Positions 52,998-63,103 of a stretch of 64,000 nt of DNA are shown piece by piece. A program made the translations under genes and the position numbers. Where the stretch lies: the NCBI RefSeq assembly GCF_001722335.1, contig NZ_MIHA01000001.1, positions 372,001 through 436,000 on the forward strand, given 5' to 3'. The stretch is from Mycolicibacterium flavescens. GTDB taxonomy: Bacteria > Actinomycetota > Actinomycetes > Mycobacteriales > Mycobacteriaceae. Under the pieces are notes generated by a model. The model saw only the letters and a list, made by a program, of their open reading frames with translations. It ran no database searches and was not told where the DNA came from. The first letter of the stretch is position 1, and every line of letters starts with the position of its first letter.

Positions 52998-53503
52998 GTT
53001 GAGCCCCCGCCCCTGTCTTCGATGTGAAGGGCTACTGCACTTGTCGCCGAGGCCACCCCGATGGCTGTTACGGCCTCGGCGACGCGGCTCGACTGTGGTC
53101 GAAATCGTTTGGCGTAGCCCATTTGATCTTGAAATGTGAGACGGCCCCCCAGGGTCCGCGCACAACACCAAGTGTGCGCTCGACGGCCAGAAAAGGAATC
53201 AGGCGTTTCCCTATGTTTTATTTGCTGGACCTCGACCAGGTGCCTTCGATGTCGGGCGACGAGCTGAGGTACCGACGTGCGCGACCACTTGGGCCTGCCT
53301 TCAAGCCCCGACCGTCAGGGACGTTGAGCCGATACCTTCTCAGCCGACTCGAAAAGAAGTGCTGGTCTGCTTTCCGCCAAGGCGGCGATGACCGAGAACT
53401 ACTGGCTGGCGCCCCTTCGGACGCGACGGCGGGCCGAAGCCATATGCCGCGACCTTCGGCTGAATCCTCACGAGGTCGCGGCCCTCTGAACTGCGGAAAT
53501 GAG
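52998..53503. other. Intergenic stretch before tRNA-Ala, no confident gene
   Basis: About 505 bp. One frame (53024-53512) stays open, but its translation lacks family features and its start has no ribosome site; it may be a gene remnant. No direct repeat of the tRNA 3' end was found here, so an integrated element with tRNA attachment sites is not supported by eye. Confidence 0.5.
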
Positions 53504-53576
53504 TGGAGCTAAGGGGATTCGAACCCCTGACCCCCACACTGCCAGTGTGGTGCGCTACCAACTGCGCCATAGCCCC
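53504..53576 (-). tRNA. tRNA-Ala (anticodon GGC)
   Basis: A 73-nt tRNA. The acceptor pairs GGGGCTA with TAGCTCC and includes the G3-U70 wobble that identifies Ala tRNAs. The anticodon arm CCACA-CTGGCAG-TGTGG gives anticodon GGC, and the T-arm is AGGGG-TTCGAAT-CCCCT. CCA is not encoded. Tail-to-head spacing to the MFS gene end is 55 bp. Confidence 0.97.
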
Positions 53577-53631
53577 TTGAGTCGTGCTCATCGAAGTTAC
53601 ACCAACCGCACGGAGCCCTCAAAATCGCTGG

Positions 53632-54900
53632 TTACGGGACTTCCCCGCCGGCCTCCGGACCGAGTGGGCGCGCGGGCGTGTGCTGGTCCGACGGTCGCGG
53701 CCGCGTCTCCGGCGCGAAGATCCACCCGATTGCGGCCACGCCCAGGATCACCCCGCTGATCAGGAACGCCAACCCGAACGACGTGTGCTGCGCGATCAGC
53801 CCGACCAGCAGCGATCCGCCGATCGAGCCGAAGTCCGCCATCATCTGGAACGTCGCCACCGCGGTGCCGCCGCGCGACTTGCTGCCCACCACATCGGCGA
53901 CCGCCGCCTGCTGCGGTGAGACGAAGATCCCGGTCGCCGCCCCCGCGATATACGCCGCCACCAGAAACACCGGCAGCGATGTGGTGTAGCCCACCAACGC
54001 CGTCGACACCGCCGCCAACGTCAACCCGAAGATCAACAGTTTGCGACGGCCCAGCCGGTCCGACAGATAGCCACTGGGGATCACGACCGAGATGTTGCCC
54101 ACCGCGAACGCCGTCAGCGCCAGCCCCGCCGCACCGGGTCCACGCCCCAGCACCTCCACGACGAACAGCGGCACCAGCGCGATCCGCAACCCGAACGACG
54201 CCCACCCGGTCGCGAAGTTCGACAACAGCGCCGCCTGATAAGCCCGGTGCCGCATCACTTTCCGGAACGGCACCGCCGCCTCGACGTCGTCGTCAGACCT
54301 CCCGACCACCGCCGAGTTGCGCAAGCTGACGAACACCACCGTCGCCGCCACCAGCAGCGCGGCACCGTAGATCAGAAACGGCGCCGACAGCCCGAACCCG
54401 GCCGTGAGGCTGCCCAGGATCGGCCCGCCCACCGACCCGACCATGAAGCCCGACGAGAACAGCCCCGCCACCCGACCACGCGCGTCCGACGGCGAGATCC
54501 TGATCATCAACCCCAGCGACGACACCGTGAACATCGCCGAGCCGATCCCGCCCAGCGACCGGAACACCAACAGCTGCCAATACGTCTCGGCGAACGCGCA
54601 CGCCGCCGTCGACACCGCGACGATCAGCAGCCCGCTGATGTAGACCCGCCGCTCCCCCAGCCGCTGCACCAGCAGCCCCGCAGGCGGCGCCCCGACCAGT
54701 CGCATCACCGCGAACGCCGTGATGACGAACGTCGCCGCGCTGATGCTCACCCCGAAGTGCCGGGCGTACTGCGGGAGCACCGGCGCCACCACGCCGTAAC
54801 CCAGCGCCACCACCACGTTGGCGCCGACGAGCACCCACACTTCCCGGGGCAGCCGAGGTTTCGCGACCGGACGACAGTCGCTCTGCGGATCAGAGCTCAC
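53632..54900 (-). CDS. MFS transporter
   Basis: A 422-residue major facilitator with about 12 hydrophobic segments. The loop 2-3 signature appears as [14 protein letters not shown], its repeat in the second half as [17 protein letters not shown] 54900 overlaps the pgm stop by 4 bp. Substrate cannot be read from sequence; drug or metabolite export is typical of this DHA-like layout. Confidence 0.92.
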   Translation of the reverse strand: MSSDPQSDCRPVAKPRLPREVWVLVGANVVVALGYGVVAPVLPQYARHFGVSISAATFVITAFAVMRLVGAPPAGLLVQRLGERRVYISGLLIVAVSTAACAFAETYWQLLVFRSLGGIGSAMFTVSSLGLMIRISPSDARGRVAGLFSSGFMVGSVGGPILGSLTAGFGLSAPFLIYGAALLVAATVVFVSLRNSAVVGRSDDDVEAAVPFRKVMRHRAYQAALLSNFATGWASFGLRIALVPLFVVEVLGRGPGAAGLALTAFAVGNISVVIPSGYLSDRLGRRKLLIFGLTLAAVSTALVGYTTSLPVFLVAAYIAGAATGIFVSPQQAAVADVVGSKSRGGTAVATFQMMADFGSIGGSLLVGLIAQHTSFGLAFLISGVILGVAAIGWIFAPETRPRPSDQHTPARPLGPEAGGEVP

Positions 54901-56531
54901 GCAATGACCCTATTGACCACCTCGCGCGCGGCCTCCTGCACCTCCGCCAGGTGTTCGGGTCCCTTGAACGACTCGGCGTAGATCTTGTACACGTCCTCGG
55001 TTCCCGACGGCCGCGCGGCGAACCACGCATTCTCGGTCGTGACCTTCAACCCTCCCAGCGGCGCACCGTTGCCCGGCGCGTTCGTCAGCTTGGCGGTGAT
55101 CGGTTCGCCGGCCAGTTCGGTCGCGGTGACCTGCTCTGCGGACAGCTTGGCCAACCGCGCCTTCTGCTCGCGGTCGGCGGGCGCGTCGACGCGCGCGTAG
55201 GTCGGCGCGCCGTACCTCTCGGCCAGCGCGGCGTACCGCTGCGACGGCGTCTGACCCGTCACCGCCAGGATCTCCGAGGCCAGCAGCGCCAGGATGATGC
55301 CGTCCTTGTCGGTCGTCCACACCGACCCGTCGCGCCGCAGGAACGACGCGCCCGCGCTCTCCTCGCCGCCGAAACCGATTGTGCCGCTGATCAATCCGTC
55401 GACGAACCATTTGAACCCGACCGGCACCTCGACCAGCTTGCGGCCCAGCCCGGCCACGACGCGGTCGATGATCGACGAACTGACCGCGGTCTTGCCCACC
55501 GCCGTCGACTCCGGCCAGTCGGGCCGGTGCCCATACAGGTAGTCGATGGCCACCGCGAGATAGTGGTTCGGGTTGAGCAGCCCGCCGTCGGGGGTGACGA
55601 TGCCGTGCCGGTCGGAGTCGGCGTCGTTCCCGGTGGCGATCTGGAATCGCTCGCGGTTGGCGATGAGCGACGCCATCGCGTTCGGCGAGCTGCAGTCCAT
55701 CCGGATCTTGCCGTCGGTGTCGAGCGTCATGAACCGCCACGTCGCGTCCACCAGCGGGTTGACCACCGTCAGGTCGAGGTTGTGCCGCTCGGCGATGGCG
55801 CCCCAGTAGTCGACGCTGGCCCCGCCGAGCGGATCGGCGCCGATGCGGATCTTCTCCGCGCTGATCGCGTGCATGTCCACGACGCTGGGCAGGTCCGCGA
55901 CGTACGCATCGAGATAGTCATACCGCTGCGCGTCGGCCAGCGCCGGGCCCAGCGGCACCCGCTTGACGCCGCGCAACTCGTCGCGCAGCAGCTCGTTGGC
56001 GCGCTTGGCGATCGCACCCGTGGCGTCGGTGTCGGCGGGCCCGCCGTTGGGCGGGTTGTACTTGAAGCCGCCGTCGCGCGGCGGGTTGTGCGACGGGGTG
56101 ACGACGATGCCGTCGGCCAGACCGGCGCCGCGGCCGCGGTTGTAGGTCAGGATCGCGTGGCTGACCGCCGGCGTCGGGGTGTAGCGGTCCGCCGAATCGA
56201 TCATCGTCACAACGTCGTTGGCGGCCAGCACCTCCAGCGCCGACACCCACGCCGGCTCCGACAGCGCGTGCGTGTCGCGGCCGATGAACAGCGGCCCGGT
56301 CGTGCCCTGAGCGGCGCGGTACTCGACGATCGCCTGCGTGGTGGCCACGATGTGCGCCTCGTTGAACGCCGCATCGAGGCTCGACCCGCGGTGGCCTGAC
56401 GTGCCGAACGCCACCTGCTGGTCGACGTTGTCGGGGTCGGGCTCGCGGGTGTAGTACGCCGTCACCACCTGGGCGACGTCGATGAGGTCCTCGGGCTGCG
56501 CCGGCTGACCGGCTCGGGGGTTGGCCGCCAT
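54897..56531 (-). CDS. pgm: Phosphoglucomutase (alpha-D-glucose-phosphate-specific)
   Basis: A 544-residue alpha-phosphohexomutase from ATG 56531. The phosphoserine loop is VVTPSHNPP, the metal loop DADSDRHG, the sugar-specificity loop [10 protein letters not shown], and the phosphate loop ARPSGTED, all intact. It interconverts glucose-1-P and glucose-6-P, supplying UDP-glucose, trehalose and capsular glucan. It is coupled to the MFS gene and divergent from the crcB pair, the same neighbourhood as M. tuberculosis pgmA and crcB. Confidence 0.96.
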   Translation of the reverse strand: MAANPRAGQPAQPEDLIDVAQVVTAYYTREPDPDNVDQQVAFGTSGHRGSSLDAAFNEAHIVATTQAIVEYRAAQGTTGPLFIGRDTHALSEPAWVSALEVLAANDVVTMIDSADRYTPTPAVSHAILTYNRGRGAGLADGIVVTPSHNPPRDGGFKYNPPNGGPADTDATGAIAKRANELLRDELRGVKRVPLGPALADAQRYDYLDAYVADLPSVVDMHAISAEKIRIGADPLGGASVDYWGAIAERHNLDLTVVNPLVDATWRFMTLDTDGKIRMDCSSPNAMASLIANRERFQIATGNDADSDRHGIVTPDGGLLNPNHYLAVAIDYLYGHRPDWPESTAVGKTAVSSSIIDRVVAGLGRKLVEVPVGFKWFVDGLISGTIGFGGEESAGASFLRRDGSVWTTDKDGIILALLASEILAVTGQTPSQRYAALAERYGAPTYARVDAPADREQKARLAKLSAEQVTATELAGEPITAKLTNAPGNGAPLGGLKVTTENAWFAARPSGTEDVYKIYAESFKGPEHLAEVQEAAREVVNRVIA

Positions 56532-56592
56532 ACCCCCGATTCTGCTCCTTGCACCGCGCCACGCGCGCCCCGGTGCGGCCATACTTTGGCCT

Positions 56593-56964
56593 GTGTTCGG
56601 TTACGACGGCCGTGAGGTGCTCGCCGTGTTCGTCGGCGGCGCGATCGGCACGGTCGTTCGCGCGGCCGTCGAGACCCTCGCCGCGCCCGAGCCGGGGCAC
56701 TGGCCGTGGCCGACGTTCGCGGTGAACATCGTCGGAGCCTTCCTGCTCGGCTACGTGGCCACCCGGCTGCCGGACAACAGCTACCGCCGCCCGCTGCTGG
56801 GGACCGGCCTGTGCGGCGGGCTGACCACGTTCTCGACCATGCAGGTGGAGATGCTGCGGATGATCGAGCGCGAGCACTTCGCGCTGGCGGCCGGTTACGC
56901 CGTCGCCAGCATCACCGCCGGCCTGGTGGCTGGGTGGCTGGCGGCCAGATGGGCGCGGCGATGA
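56593..56964 (+). CDS. crcB: Fluoride channel CrcB/Fluc subunit
   Basis: A 123-residue four-helix membrane protein from GTG 56593. [23 protein letters not shown] and [15 protein letters not shown] are the Fluc signatures, with the TTFST-like break that lines the pore. Only five bases separate a TACTTT -10-like hexamer from GTG, so the mRNA may be leaderless, which argues against a fluoride riboswitch. It overlaps the second crcB by 4 bp; the two form a heterodimer in related bacteria. Confidence 0.93.
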   Translation: MFGYDGREVLAVFVGGAIGTVVRAAVETLAAPEPGHWPWPTFAVNIVGAFLLGYVATRLPDNSYRRPLLGTGLCGGLTTFSTMQVEMLRMIEREHFALAAGYAVASITAGLVAGWLAARWARR

Positions 56965-57326
56965 CCGTCGTGGCGTGGGTGTGCGTGGCGCTTCTCGGCG
57001 GCGCCGGCGCGGTGGCGCGCTTCCTCGTCGACCGCGCCGTGTCACACCGGTTGCCGGGACTGTTCCCGTCCGGGATCTTCGTGGTCAACATCTCCGGCGC
57101 ACTGGTGCTCGGCGTGATCACCGGGCTGGCGCCGGGCCCGACGACGACGCTGCTGGCCGGGGTGGCGTTCGTCGGCGCCTACACCACGTTCTCCACCTGG
57201 ATGCTGCAGACGCTCGAGCTGCGCGACGGCGGGCGCACCGGGCTGGCCGTCACCAACATCGTGGCGAGCGTCATTCTCGGGCTGGCGGCCGCCGCGGCGG
57301 GCCACTGGATCGGCACTCTACTGTGA
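56961..57326 (+). CDS. crcB: Fluoride channel CrcB/Fluc subunit
   Basis: A 121-residue second Fluc subunit: [27 protein letters not shown] and [13 protein letters not shown]. Four hydrophobic helices. ATG 56961 overlaps the first subunit's stop (ATGA), ensuring equal synthesis. Together they export fluoride passively as an antiparallel dimer. Confidence 0.93.
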   Translation: MTVVAWVCVALLGGAGAVARFLVDRAVSHRLPGLFPSGIFVVNISGALVLGVITGLAPGPTTTLLAGVAFVGAYTTFSTWMLQTLELRDGGRTGLAVTNIVASVILGLAAAAAGHWIGTLL

Positions 57327-57352
57327 CGTTTGCTGGGTGTGACGTGCGGGTG

Positions 57353-57371
57353 TAAGCCTAGCCTTACCTGA
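57353..57371 (+). promoter_or_regulatory. IdeR iron box
   Basis: TAAGCCTAGCCTTACCTGA agrees at 16 of 19 positions with the IdeR consensus TWAGGTWAGSCTWACCTWA. It lies 25 bp before the mbtL GTG start, the place for iron-dependent repression of the mbtLMN operon. Confidence 0.8.
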
Positions 57372-57395
57372 TTCGACGTAGTACCGTCGCACGCC

Positions 57396-57665
57396 GTGAA
57401 CCCGTCTAATCCAGAAGCCGTCAGCGTCGCGCTTGCCGAGATCCTGCGCGACGACATGAACGTCGACGTCCGACGAGTCACCCGCGACTCCCGCCTCATC
57501 GACGACGTCGGCCTCGACTCGGTCGCGTTCGCGGTCGGCATGGTGGCCATCGAGGACCGACTGGGCGTGGCGCTCAGCGAAGAGGATCTTCTGAGCTGCG
57601 ACACGATCGGCGACTTGGAAGCGGCCATCCTGGCCAAAGCGACTGCGACACCGACGAACTCGTGA
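57396..57665 (+). CDS. mbtL: Acyl carrier protein of mycobactin acyl-chain synthesis
   Basis: An 89-residue ACP from GTG 57396. The phosphopantetheine Ser is in [10 protein letters not shown], and the four-helix composition is typical. In mycobacteria MbtL carries the lipid chain that MbtK later attaches to the mycobactin core lysine; MbtM loads it and MbtN desaturates it. The order mbtL, mbtM, mbtN and the upstream IdeR box confirm the identity. It overlaps mbtM by 4 bp (GTGA). Confidence 0.93.
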   Translation: MNPSNPEAVSVALAEILRDDMNVDVRRVTRDSRLIDDVGLDSVAFAVGMVAIEDRLGVALSEEDLLSCDTIGDLEAAILAKATATPTNS

Positions 57666-59236
57666 CCGAGCTGGCGGCGGCGCTGTCGGCGGCCATGTCC
57701 AGCGCCCCAACCAGTCTGGCGGTGCTCGACAGCGGCCGATGGTCGCGCCACCCCTGGCCGGAGGTGCATGCCCGCGCGGAGAACGTGGCCGAACGGATCT
57801 GCGCTGACGGCGCCACCCGCGTCGGGTTGATCGGCGAACCGACGGTCGAGTTCATCGCCGCCATCCCCGGCGCGTTCTTCGCCGGCGCGGGGCTGTCGAT
57901 CCTGCCCGGCCCGATCCGGCGCGCCGACCCCGACCAGTGGGCCCGCAGCACGCTTGCGCGGCTCGGGGGCATCGGAGTGACGTCGGTGCTCAGCCAGGGA
58001 GACGAACTGGCCCTGCTGCGCACGCACGCCGACGGGATCACCGTGCACGATCTCGGCGAGGTCGGGCACCCGCGCCGTTCGACGACGTTCCGCGGGCCCG
58101 ACTCGGCCGACGTGGCCATCCTGCAGGGCACCGCCGGCTCGACGGGAACGCCTCGGACAGCGCAGATTTCGCCTGCCGCATCGCTGGCCAACCTTCGTGG
58201 GCTGATCACCCGCATCAACGTCGACCAGCGCAGCAGGCTGCACAGCTGGCTGCCGATCTACCACGACATGGGACTGTCTTTCGTGCTGGTGGCCACGCTC
58301 GCGGGCGGCGATCTGTGGCAGGCCCCGACGACGGCGTTCGCCGGCTCCCCGTTCAACTGGCTCAAATGGCTCACCGAGAGCCAAGCCACCATGACCGCGG
58401 CACCGAACATGGCGTTCAACCTGATTGGCAAGTACGCAGGCAGCCTCTCGGGTTACGACCTGTCCAATCTCGGCTTCACGCTCAACGGCGGAGAGCCGGT
58501 CGACTGTCTGGGCTACCAGCGTTTCGCCGACGAGATGAGCCGGTTCGGCTTCGAGCCCAGCTCGCTGGCGCCCTCCTACGGCCTGGCCGAATCCACCTGT
58601 GCCGTCACCATTCCCGAGCCGTTCTCCGGGCTCCGCGTCGACGACGTCACGGTCGGCACCGGGGCCGGCGAGGCGACCCGACGGTTCGCCGTGCTCGGCC
58701 ATCCGATCGACGGCATGCAGGTGCGGATCAACACCGACTGCGCCCACGCCACCGAGGTGACCGGACGCGAGGTCGGCGAGGTCGAGGTGCGCGGCACGTC
58801 GTTGATGACCGGCTACGTCGGCGAGACGCCACTCGACCCGCGAGAGTGGCTTCGCACCGGTGATCTCGGTTATCTGACCGACGACGGGCTGGTCGTCTGC
58901 GGTCGCGCCAAGGAACTGATCACTGTCGCCGGCCGCAACGTGTTCCCCACCGAGATCGAACGCATCGCCGCCGAGATCGACGGTGTGCGTGACGGCTGCG
59001 TCGTCGCGGTCGGCACCGGCGAGGCCTCGGCACGTCCCGGTCTGGTGATCGCCGCGGAGTTCAAGGGCAACGACGAACCCGCCGCCCGCAGCGCCGTGGT
59101 GGCCCGCGTCGCGTCGCACTGCGGCGTCGTGCCCGCCGACGTGATGTTCGTCAAACCCGGTGCGCTGCCGCGGACCTCGTCGGGCAAGCTGCGCAGGCTC
59201 GAAGTCAAGCGCACGCTGGAGGGAGCAGGCAGATGA
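57662..59236 (+). CDS. mbtM: Fatty-acyl-AMP ligase of mycobactin synthesis
   Basis: A 524-residue ANL ligase (FadD33 type) from GTG 57662. [13 protein letters not shown] is the phosphate loop, [10 protein letters not shown] the adenine-site motif, [18 protein letters not shown] the hinge and RTSSGKLRR the catalytic-Lys end. FAAL-type proteins pass acyl-AMP to an ACP, here MbtL. Coupled by 4-bp overlaps to both neighbours. Confidence 0.95.
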   Translation: MTELAAALSAAMSSAPTSLAVLDSGRWSRHPWPEVHARAENVAERICADGATRVGLIGEPTVEFIAAIPGAFFAGAGLSILPGPIRRADPDQWARSTLARLGGIGVTSVLSQGDELALLRTHADGITVHDLGEVGHPRRSTTFRGPDSADVAILQGTAGSTGTPRTAQISPAASLANLRGLITRINVDQRSRLHSWLPIYHDMGLSFVLVATLAGGDLWQAPTTAFAGSPFNWLKWLTESQATMTAAPNMAFNLIGKYAGSLSGYDLSNLGFTLNGGEPVDCLGYQRFADEMSRFGFEPSSLAPSYGLAESTCAVTIPEPFSGLRVDDVTVGTGAGEATRRFAVLGHPIDGMQVRINTDCAHATEVTGREVGEVEVRGTSLMTGYVGETPLDPREWLRTGDLGYLTDDGLVVCGRAKELITVAGRNVFPTEIERIAAEIDGVRDGCVVAVGTGEASARPGLVIAAEFKGNDEPAARSAVVARVASHCGVVPADVMFVKPGALPRTSSGKLRRLEVKRTLEGAGR

Positions 59237-60390
59237 GCAACGCCGACACACTCGCCGAGTTTCGCGAGCTCCTCGACCGGGTCTTCGACGACCGGGTGAC
59301 TCAGTGGACCGCGAAAGCCGAAGAGAGCGAGCAGTTTCCGAGGGAGCTGATCGAGTACCTCGGCGCCGAGGGCGTGTTCGCTGCCAAATGGCCGCCCGGA
59401 CAGCAGCATCCCGACGTCGCCAAGGTCATCGAACTGGCCCGCAAGCTGGGCACCCTGGGTTCGGCCGGTATCGGCGTCGGCGTGGGGCTGCACGATTCGG
59501 CGATCGCGATCCTTCGCCGCTTCGGCAAGTCCGACTACCTCAAGGACATCGCCGAGAAGGCCGTGCGCGGTGAGGCCGTGCTGTGCATCGGCGCATCCGA
59601 ACAGTCCGGCGGGTCGGACCTGCAGATCGTCGGCACCGAGATCCGCTCGGTGCGCGATGGTTTCGAGGTCAAAGGCGTCAAGAAGTTCGTGTCGCTCTCG
59701 CCGATCGCCGACCATGTCATGTGCGTGGCGCGTCACGTCGACCACGACCCGAACAGCAAGCACGGCAGCGTCGTGGTGATCGCTGTGCCGCTGGCGCAGT
59801 GCGAGGTTCAGACGCCGTACCGCAAGGTCGGCGCGGGCCCGTTGGACACCGCCGCCGTGCACATCGACACCTGGGTGCCCGCCGATGCGCTGGTGGCGCG
59901 CGCCGGCATCGGGCTGGCCGCGATCTCGTGGGGGCTGGCGCAGGAACGGATGTCGGTCGCCGGTCTGGTGTCGACCTCGGCACAACGTGTCATTGGAATC
60001 ACGTTGGCGCGCATGATGGCTCGTCGGCAGTTCGGTCACACGCTGTATGAGCACCAGGCGCTGCGGCTGCGGATGGCCGACCTGCAGGCCCGCGTCGACA
60101 TGTTGCGGTATGCCCTGGACGGGATCGCGGCGACCGGAAAGCTCGACCTGCGTACCGCGGCGGCGATGAAGGTCAACGCCGCACGGCTGGGCGAGGAGGT
60201 CGTCAACGAATGTATGCACATCTTCGGCGGCTCGGGCTATCTCGTCGACGAGACCCCGCTGGGCCGGTGGTGGCGGGACATGAAGCTCGCCCGCGTCGGC
60301 GGCGGCACCGACGAGGTGCTGTGGGAGCTGGTGGCGGCGGCCATGAAACCCGACCACGACGGCTACGCCGAGTTCAACCAGCTCCCCTGA
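59233..60390 (+). CDS. mbtN: Acyl-ACP dehydrogenase of mycobactin synthesis
   Basis: A 385-residue acyl-CoA-dehydrogenase-fold flavoprotein (FadE14 type). [11 protein letters not shown] and [13 protein letters not shown] form the flavin site; the C-terminal [11 protein letters not shown] replaces the usual catalytic-Glu segment. It introduces the double bond into the MbtL-bound acyl chain. It is the last gene of the IdeR-controlled operon and ends 6 bp before a 58-bp palindrome. Confidence 0.93.
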   Translation: MSNADTLAEFRELLDRVFDDRVTQWTAKAEESEQFPRELIEYLGAEGVFAAKWPPGQQHPDVAKVIELARKLGTLGSAGIGVGVGLHDSAIAILRRFGKSDYLKDIAEKAVRGEAVLCIGASEQSGGSDLQIVGTEIRSVRDGFEVKGVKKFVSLSPIADHVMCVARHVDHDPNSKHGSVVVIAVPLAQCEVQTPYRKVGAGPLDTAAVHIDTWVPADALVARAGIGLAAISWGLAQERMSVAGLVSTSAQRVIGITLARMMARRQFGHTLYEHQALRLRMADLQARVDMLRYALDGIAATGKLDLRTAAAMKVNAARLGEEVVNECMHIFGGSGYLVDETPLGRWWRDMKLARVGGGTDEVLWELVAAAMKPDHDGYAEFNQLP

Positions 60391-60396
60391 GCCCGC

Positions 60397-60454
60397 CGAG
60401 CAGTCGCAAAGTGTCCTGTTTCCGGCGGTTTTCGGGTCACTTCGCGTCTGGTCG
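60397..60454. repeat. 58-bp palindromic element, copy D (diverged)
   Basis: Arms at about 60397-60413 and 60438-60454 pair with four mismatches; the outer arm reads CGAGCAGTCGC against GCGTCTGGTCG. The inner arm is AAAGTG/CACTT. It separates convergent mbtN and mbtK, and its right arm contains the TGA stop and last codons of mbtK (RPDAK). Confidence 0.7.
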
Positions 60455-61054
60455 CGGGAGGGCGTAGAGGGCCATCCGGCGGTTCGGCATGTCGTGCTCG
60501 CCGAGGAATTCGCAGCCGGCCCACTCGCACACGGCGCGGGCCCCGGAGTTGCGGTGGTCGGGGTCGAACATGATCCGACGGCATTGCGGGTCGAGTTCGA
60601 AAATATTGGCGGTCAAGCGCGGCAACAGAATCGGGCCGATACCACGGTTGACGAACCGCAACTCGGCGATCGCGGCGTGCAGGCCGATATCGTGCGGATG
60701 AGCGTCGTAGCGCGGCGCGATCGAATCCTTCGCGGCCCGGTACAACTCCACGTAGACGAACGGCTGACCGCGGAAATCGCCGACGAACGGTCGCGAATAC
60801 TGCCCTGCCAGTTGGGCACTCAGATAACGGTGCCAGCGCTGCGGCGGCCACGGGTACTCCCACGACTCGACCAGGTGCGGGCGGTTCATCCACTCCGAGA
60901 TCATTTCCGCGTCACGGTCGGGGTCGGCGAGCCTGACGTCGTACGGCGGGCCGAGCGTCGGCATCGGCGGGGCCGCGACCGCGCGGACCTCGTCGGAGAT
61001 GTCGGTCAGCTCACGCGGCAGCACAGGAGTGGGTGCATCGTCGATCTCGGTCAT
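60437..61054 (-). CDS. mbtK: Lysine N-acyltransferase of mycobactin synthesis
   Basis: A 205-residue GNAT of the IucB/RhbD siderophore class. [51 protein letters not shown] (catalytic His region) and [20 protein letters not shown] are family blocks. It moves the acyl chain from MbtL to the epsilon-amino group of the mycobactin lysine. It is convergent with mbtLMN, as in M. tuberculosis, with a weak IdeR-like site upstream. Confidence 0.95.
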   Translation of the reverse strand: MTEIDDAPTPVLPRELTDISDEVRAVAAPPMPTLGPPYDVRLADPDRDAEMISEWMNRPHLVESWEYPWPPQRWHRYLSAQLAGQYSRPFVGDFRGQPFVYVELYRAAKDSIAPRYDAHPHDIGLHAAIAELRFVNRGIGPILLPRLTANIFELDPQCRRIMFDPDHRNSGARAVCEWAGCEFLGEHDMPNRRMALYALPRPDAK

Positions 61055-61074
61055 TTCCGGACGAGCCTACCGGA

Positions 61075-61095
61075 ATCGAGTAAGGCTAGGTTTTC
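61075..61095 (-). promoter_or_regulatory. Degenerate IdeR-like box upstream of mbtK
   Basis: The + strand reads AGTAAGGCTAGGTTTTCC here; about 12 of 19 positions agree with the IdeR consensus, mostly in the left half and centre. It lies about 20 bp before the mbtK start. The neighbouring siderophore genes make iron control plausible, but the match alone is weak. Confidence 0.4.
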
Positions 61096-61103
61096 CTTCC
61101 CCA

Positions 61104-61799
61104 TCAGTCGAAGAGCCCGTCGAGCACTTGCTGTTCCATGTCGATCCACCGGCCCACGCGGTCGCGCAGACCGGCGATCTCGTCGTCGTCGAGATGCTGC
61201 GCGCCCTCGGGCGTGATCCGGCACAGATCCATCGGGCCACCGACGCTCGGTGAGGAAGTGTCCAGTGCGTCGAGCACCCGCAACGCGGCCACCATCCCGT
61301 AGTCGACGGGCCGCTCGGCCATCCGGAAATGCGACAGCAGCGCGTGCGCCTGCTGCGCCATCGGCGACCCGCTGCCGACGGCGTGGAAGCCGATCTCCTC
61401 GTAGTGGCCGATCAGCCCGTGCGGATCGACGTCGACGATGAACGGCTCACCGTCGGAGTAGCCGGCCGCCAGCACGTACGTCGCGGGAGTGGCGCCGGGC
61501 GGGGTCTCCGGCACATCGGTGATGAAGTTCGCGTAGTGGCGCTTGAGCACCGGCAGCATGCGGTCCTGCAGCGCGTGCCCGACCTCCGGCGCTTCGAGGA
61601 TGGCGTCGGCTTCGTCGGCGAAGATCCTCTCCAGGTCGTAGAGCACCGCGCGCGAACCGCTGCCGCCCCACGCGGCTCTGCCGCCGAGCGGATGCAGCTT
61701 CTGCGCCGGATAGCTGAGCCCCCGCACCGGATCGGTGATCTGCGAGTCCGAGGCCACCACGATCCCGTCGGCACACCGCAAGGCAAGGACGACGGTCAT
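61104..61799 (-). CDS. Proteasome-like Ntn-hydrolase (Anbu/HslV-type beta subunit)
   Basis: A 231-residue protein. The sequence starts M-TVVLALRCADGIVVASDSQ: removal of Met would expose Thr as nucleophile, with Asp17-like (ASDSQ) and Lys33-like (YPAQKL) residues following at the usual spacing, and GSGS near residue 140. It has no propeptide, unlike the mycobacterial PrcB subunit. It therefore resembles bacterial stand-alone Ntn hydrolases such as Anbu or HslV. No HslU-type ATPase is adjacent. Role unknown. Confidence 0.8.
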   Translation of the reverse strand: MTVVLALRCADGIVVASDSQITDPVRGLSYPAQKLHPLGGRAAWGGSGSRAVLYDLERIFADEADAILEAPEVGHALQDRMLPVLKRHYANFITDVPETPPGATPATYVLAAGYSDGEPFIVDVDPHGLIGHYEEIGFHAVGSGSPMAQQAHALLSHFRMAERPVDYGMVAALRVLDALDTSSPSVGGPMDLCRITPEGAQHLDDDEIAGLRDRVGRWIDMEQQVLDGLFD

Positions 61800-61859
61800 C
61801 GGCGCTGTTTCCCGGGCATGCCCCGATCGTCGCACGCACCGGATGGCATTGTGGTGGGT

Positions 61860-62054
61860 ATGCCGGTGGATCGACGAGCAGACTTGCAGCGCTGGCAGGA
61901 CTCCGGCGCGATCTGGGAAGTACGCGGTCGGCGAGGCGACACCGTGACCGTCGCCCTGCTGCGCTGCGACGGCGGTGAGGAGGTCGAGGTGTTCACCTCC
62001 GACGACCCGCTGCTGCTGGAGTTCATCGGCGACCGACACAGCAGCGAAGACTGA
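61860..62054 (+). CDS. Small conserved-looking protein
   Basis: A 64-residue acidic protein from ATG 61860: LQRWQDSGAIWEVRGRRGDTV and VALLRCDGGEEVEVF look like a folded small beta domain. No family recognised. It is divergent from the proteasome-like gene by 60 bp and just upstream of the YbaK gene, with which it may be cotranscribed. Confidence 0.6.
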   Translation: MPVDRRADLQRWQDSGAIWEVRGRRGDTVTVALLRCDGGEEVEVFTSDDPLLLEFIGDRHSSED

Positions 62055-62055
62055 C

Positions 62056-62577
62056 GTGCAGCTCGGCAAGCTGACCTTCGTGGCGGCGACGACCGCGCCG
62101 GACCTGGTCGCCGAACCGGTGCGGCCGCGGCTGACCGACGGGCTGTGGGTCACCGAGATCGATCCGACGCTCGCCGACACCGCCGAGTTCTGCGCGCACT
62201 ACGACGTCGCGCTGGACGTGTCGGCGAACTGCGTGGTCGTCGAGGCCAGACGCGCCGAGCGGGTCTGGTACGCCGCCTGCCTGGTGCTGGCCACCACCCG
62301 CGCCGATGTCAACGGGGTGGTACGCAAACACCTTGGCGCGCGGAAGATCTCGTTCGCCGCGATGGACACCGCGGTAACGCTGACGGGTATGGAGTACGGC
62401 GGCATAACCCCGGTCGGCCTGCCCGACGACTGGCCGATCCTGATCGACGAGCACGTCGTCGCCCGGGAACACGTGATCATCGGCGGCGGGGTGCGCGGCT
62501 CCAAGCTGCTAGCCACCGCGGATGTGCTGACCGCTCTGCCGAACGCCGAGGTACTGGCGATCACGAAGGCGGATTGA
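62056..62577 (+). CDS. YbaK/EbsC-family aminoacyl-tRNA deacylase-like protein
   Basis: A 173-residue protein from GTG 62056, one base after the preceding stop. CVVVEARRAERVWYAACLVLA, KHLGARKISFAAMD and GMEYGGITPVGLPDDWPILID match the YbaK/ProX editing domain, including the GGITPVG loop. Such proteins deacylate mischarged tRNA (for example Cys- or Ala-tRNA-Pro). Its 3' end overlaps the convergent TetR gene by 17 bp. Confidence 0.9.
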   Translation: MQLGKLTFVAATTAPDLVAEPVRPRLTDGLWVTEIDPTLADTAEFCAHYDVALDVSANCVVVEARRAERVWYAACLVLATTRADVNGVVRKHLGARKISFAAMDTAVTLTGMEYGGITPVGLPDDWPILIDEHVVAREHVIIGGGVRGSKLLATADVLTALPNAEVLAITKAD

Positions 62578-63103
62578 CCGCGCCGCGAACGAGTTCGGCG
62601 AACGTCGCGGCCGCCGCGTCCACCCCGGCGAGGTCCCCGGTCGCGACCAGGTCGAGCAGCAGCCCGCGCGCCACCGCCAAGCCGAGCCGCATCATCGCCG
62701 GCTCGGCGTCGCCCGCCTGCGCCAGCCAGTCGTCGACAGCACCCGGCAGCATCCGGGCGAACGGCTCCTCACCCTGCACGCCGCGCGCATAGCACTCGAA
62801 GAACAGCCGCTCGAGTGCCCGCAGCTCCGGTCGCCGCAGCTGCGCCCACATCGCGGCGACCGCATCGGCGGGGTCCGGCGGCAGTTCGCTCATCAGGTCC
62901 ATCTGACGCTGCTCGACGGCGCTGACGATCGCCAGCATCAGTTCGTCGCGCGAGCCGAAGTGATGCAACAGCATGCGGTGGCTGGTGCCGACGGCGGCGG
63001 CCAGATCACGCAGCGAGCGGTCACCGATCCCCGCGGCGGCGACCTCGGCCACCAGCGTGTCCAACAGCTCCTGGCGCCGCCGCAGGTCAGGTGGTCGAGC
63101 CAT
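62561..63103 (-). CDS. TetR-family regulator
   Basis: A 180-residue TetR from ATG 63103. SLRDLAAAVGTSHRMLLHHFG is the HTH, with the unusual HRMLLHHF recognition phrase. It overlaps the upstream SRPBCC gene's stop by 17 bp, so the two form a unit, probably under the palindromic operator at 63523-63540. Ligand unknown. Confidence 0.9.
   Translation of the reverse strand: MARPPDLRRRQELLDTLVAEVAAAGIGDRSLRDLAAAVGTSHRMLLHHFGSRDELMLAIVSAVEQRQMDLMSELPPDPADAVAAMWAQLRRPELRALERLFFECYARGVQGEEPFARMLPGAVDDWLAQAGDAEPAMMRLGLAVARGLLLDLVATGDLAGVDAAAATFAELVRGAVNPPS

Noticed and set aside
53024..53512. Possible 162-codon gene next to tRNA-Ala
   Set aside because: No ribosome site, no family features, and its end runs into the tRNA; at best a remnant.
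53504..53576. tRNA-Ala as an attachment site of an integrated element
   Set aside because: No duplicate of the tRNA 3' end and no integrase gene were found in the window.
54951..56399. A 482-codon rightward frame opposite pgm
   Set aside because: Antisense to a fully intact phosphoglucomutase; composition of a shadow frame.
56532..56592. Fluoride riboswitch upstream of crcB
   Set aside because: Only about 60 bp separate pgm and crcB and the transcript appears leaderless, leaving no room for the aptamer.
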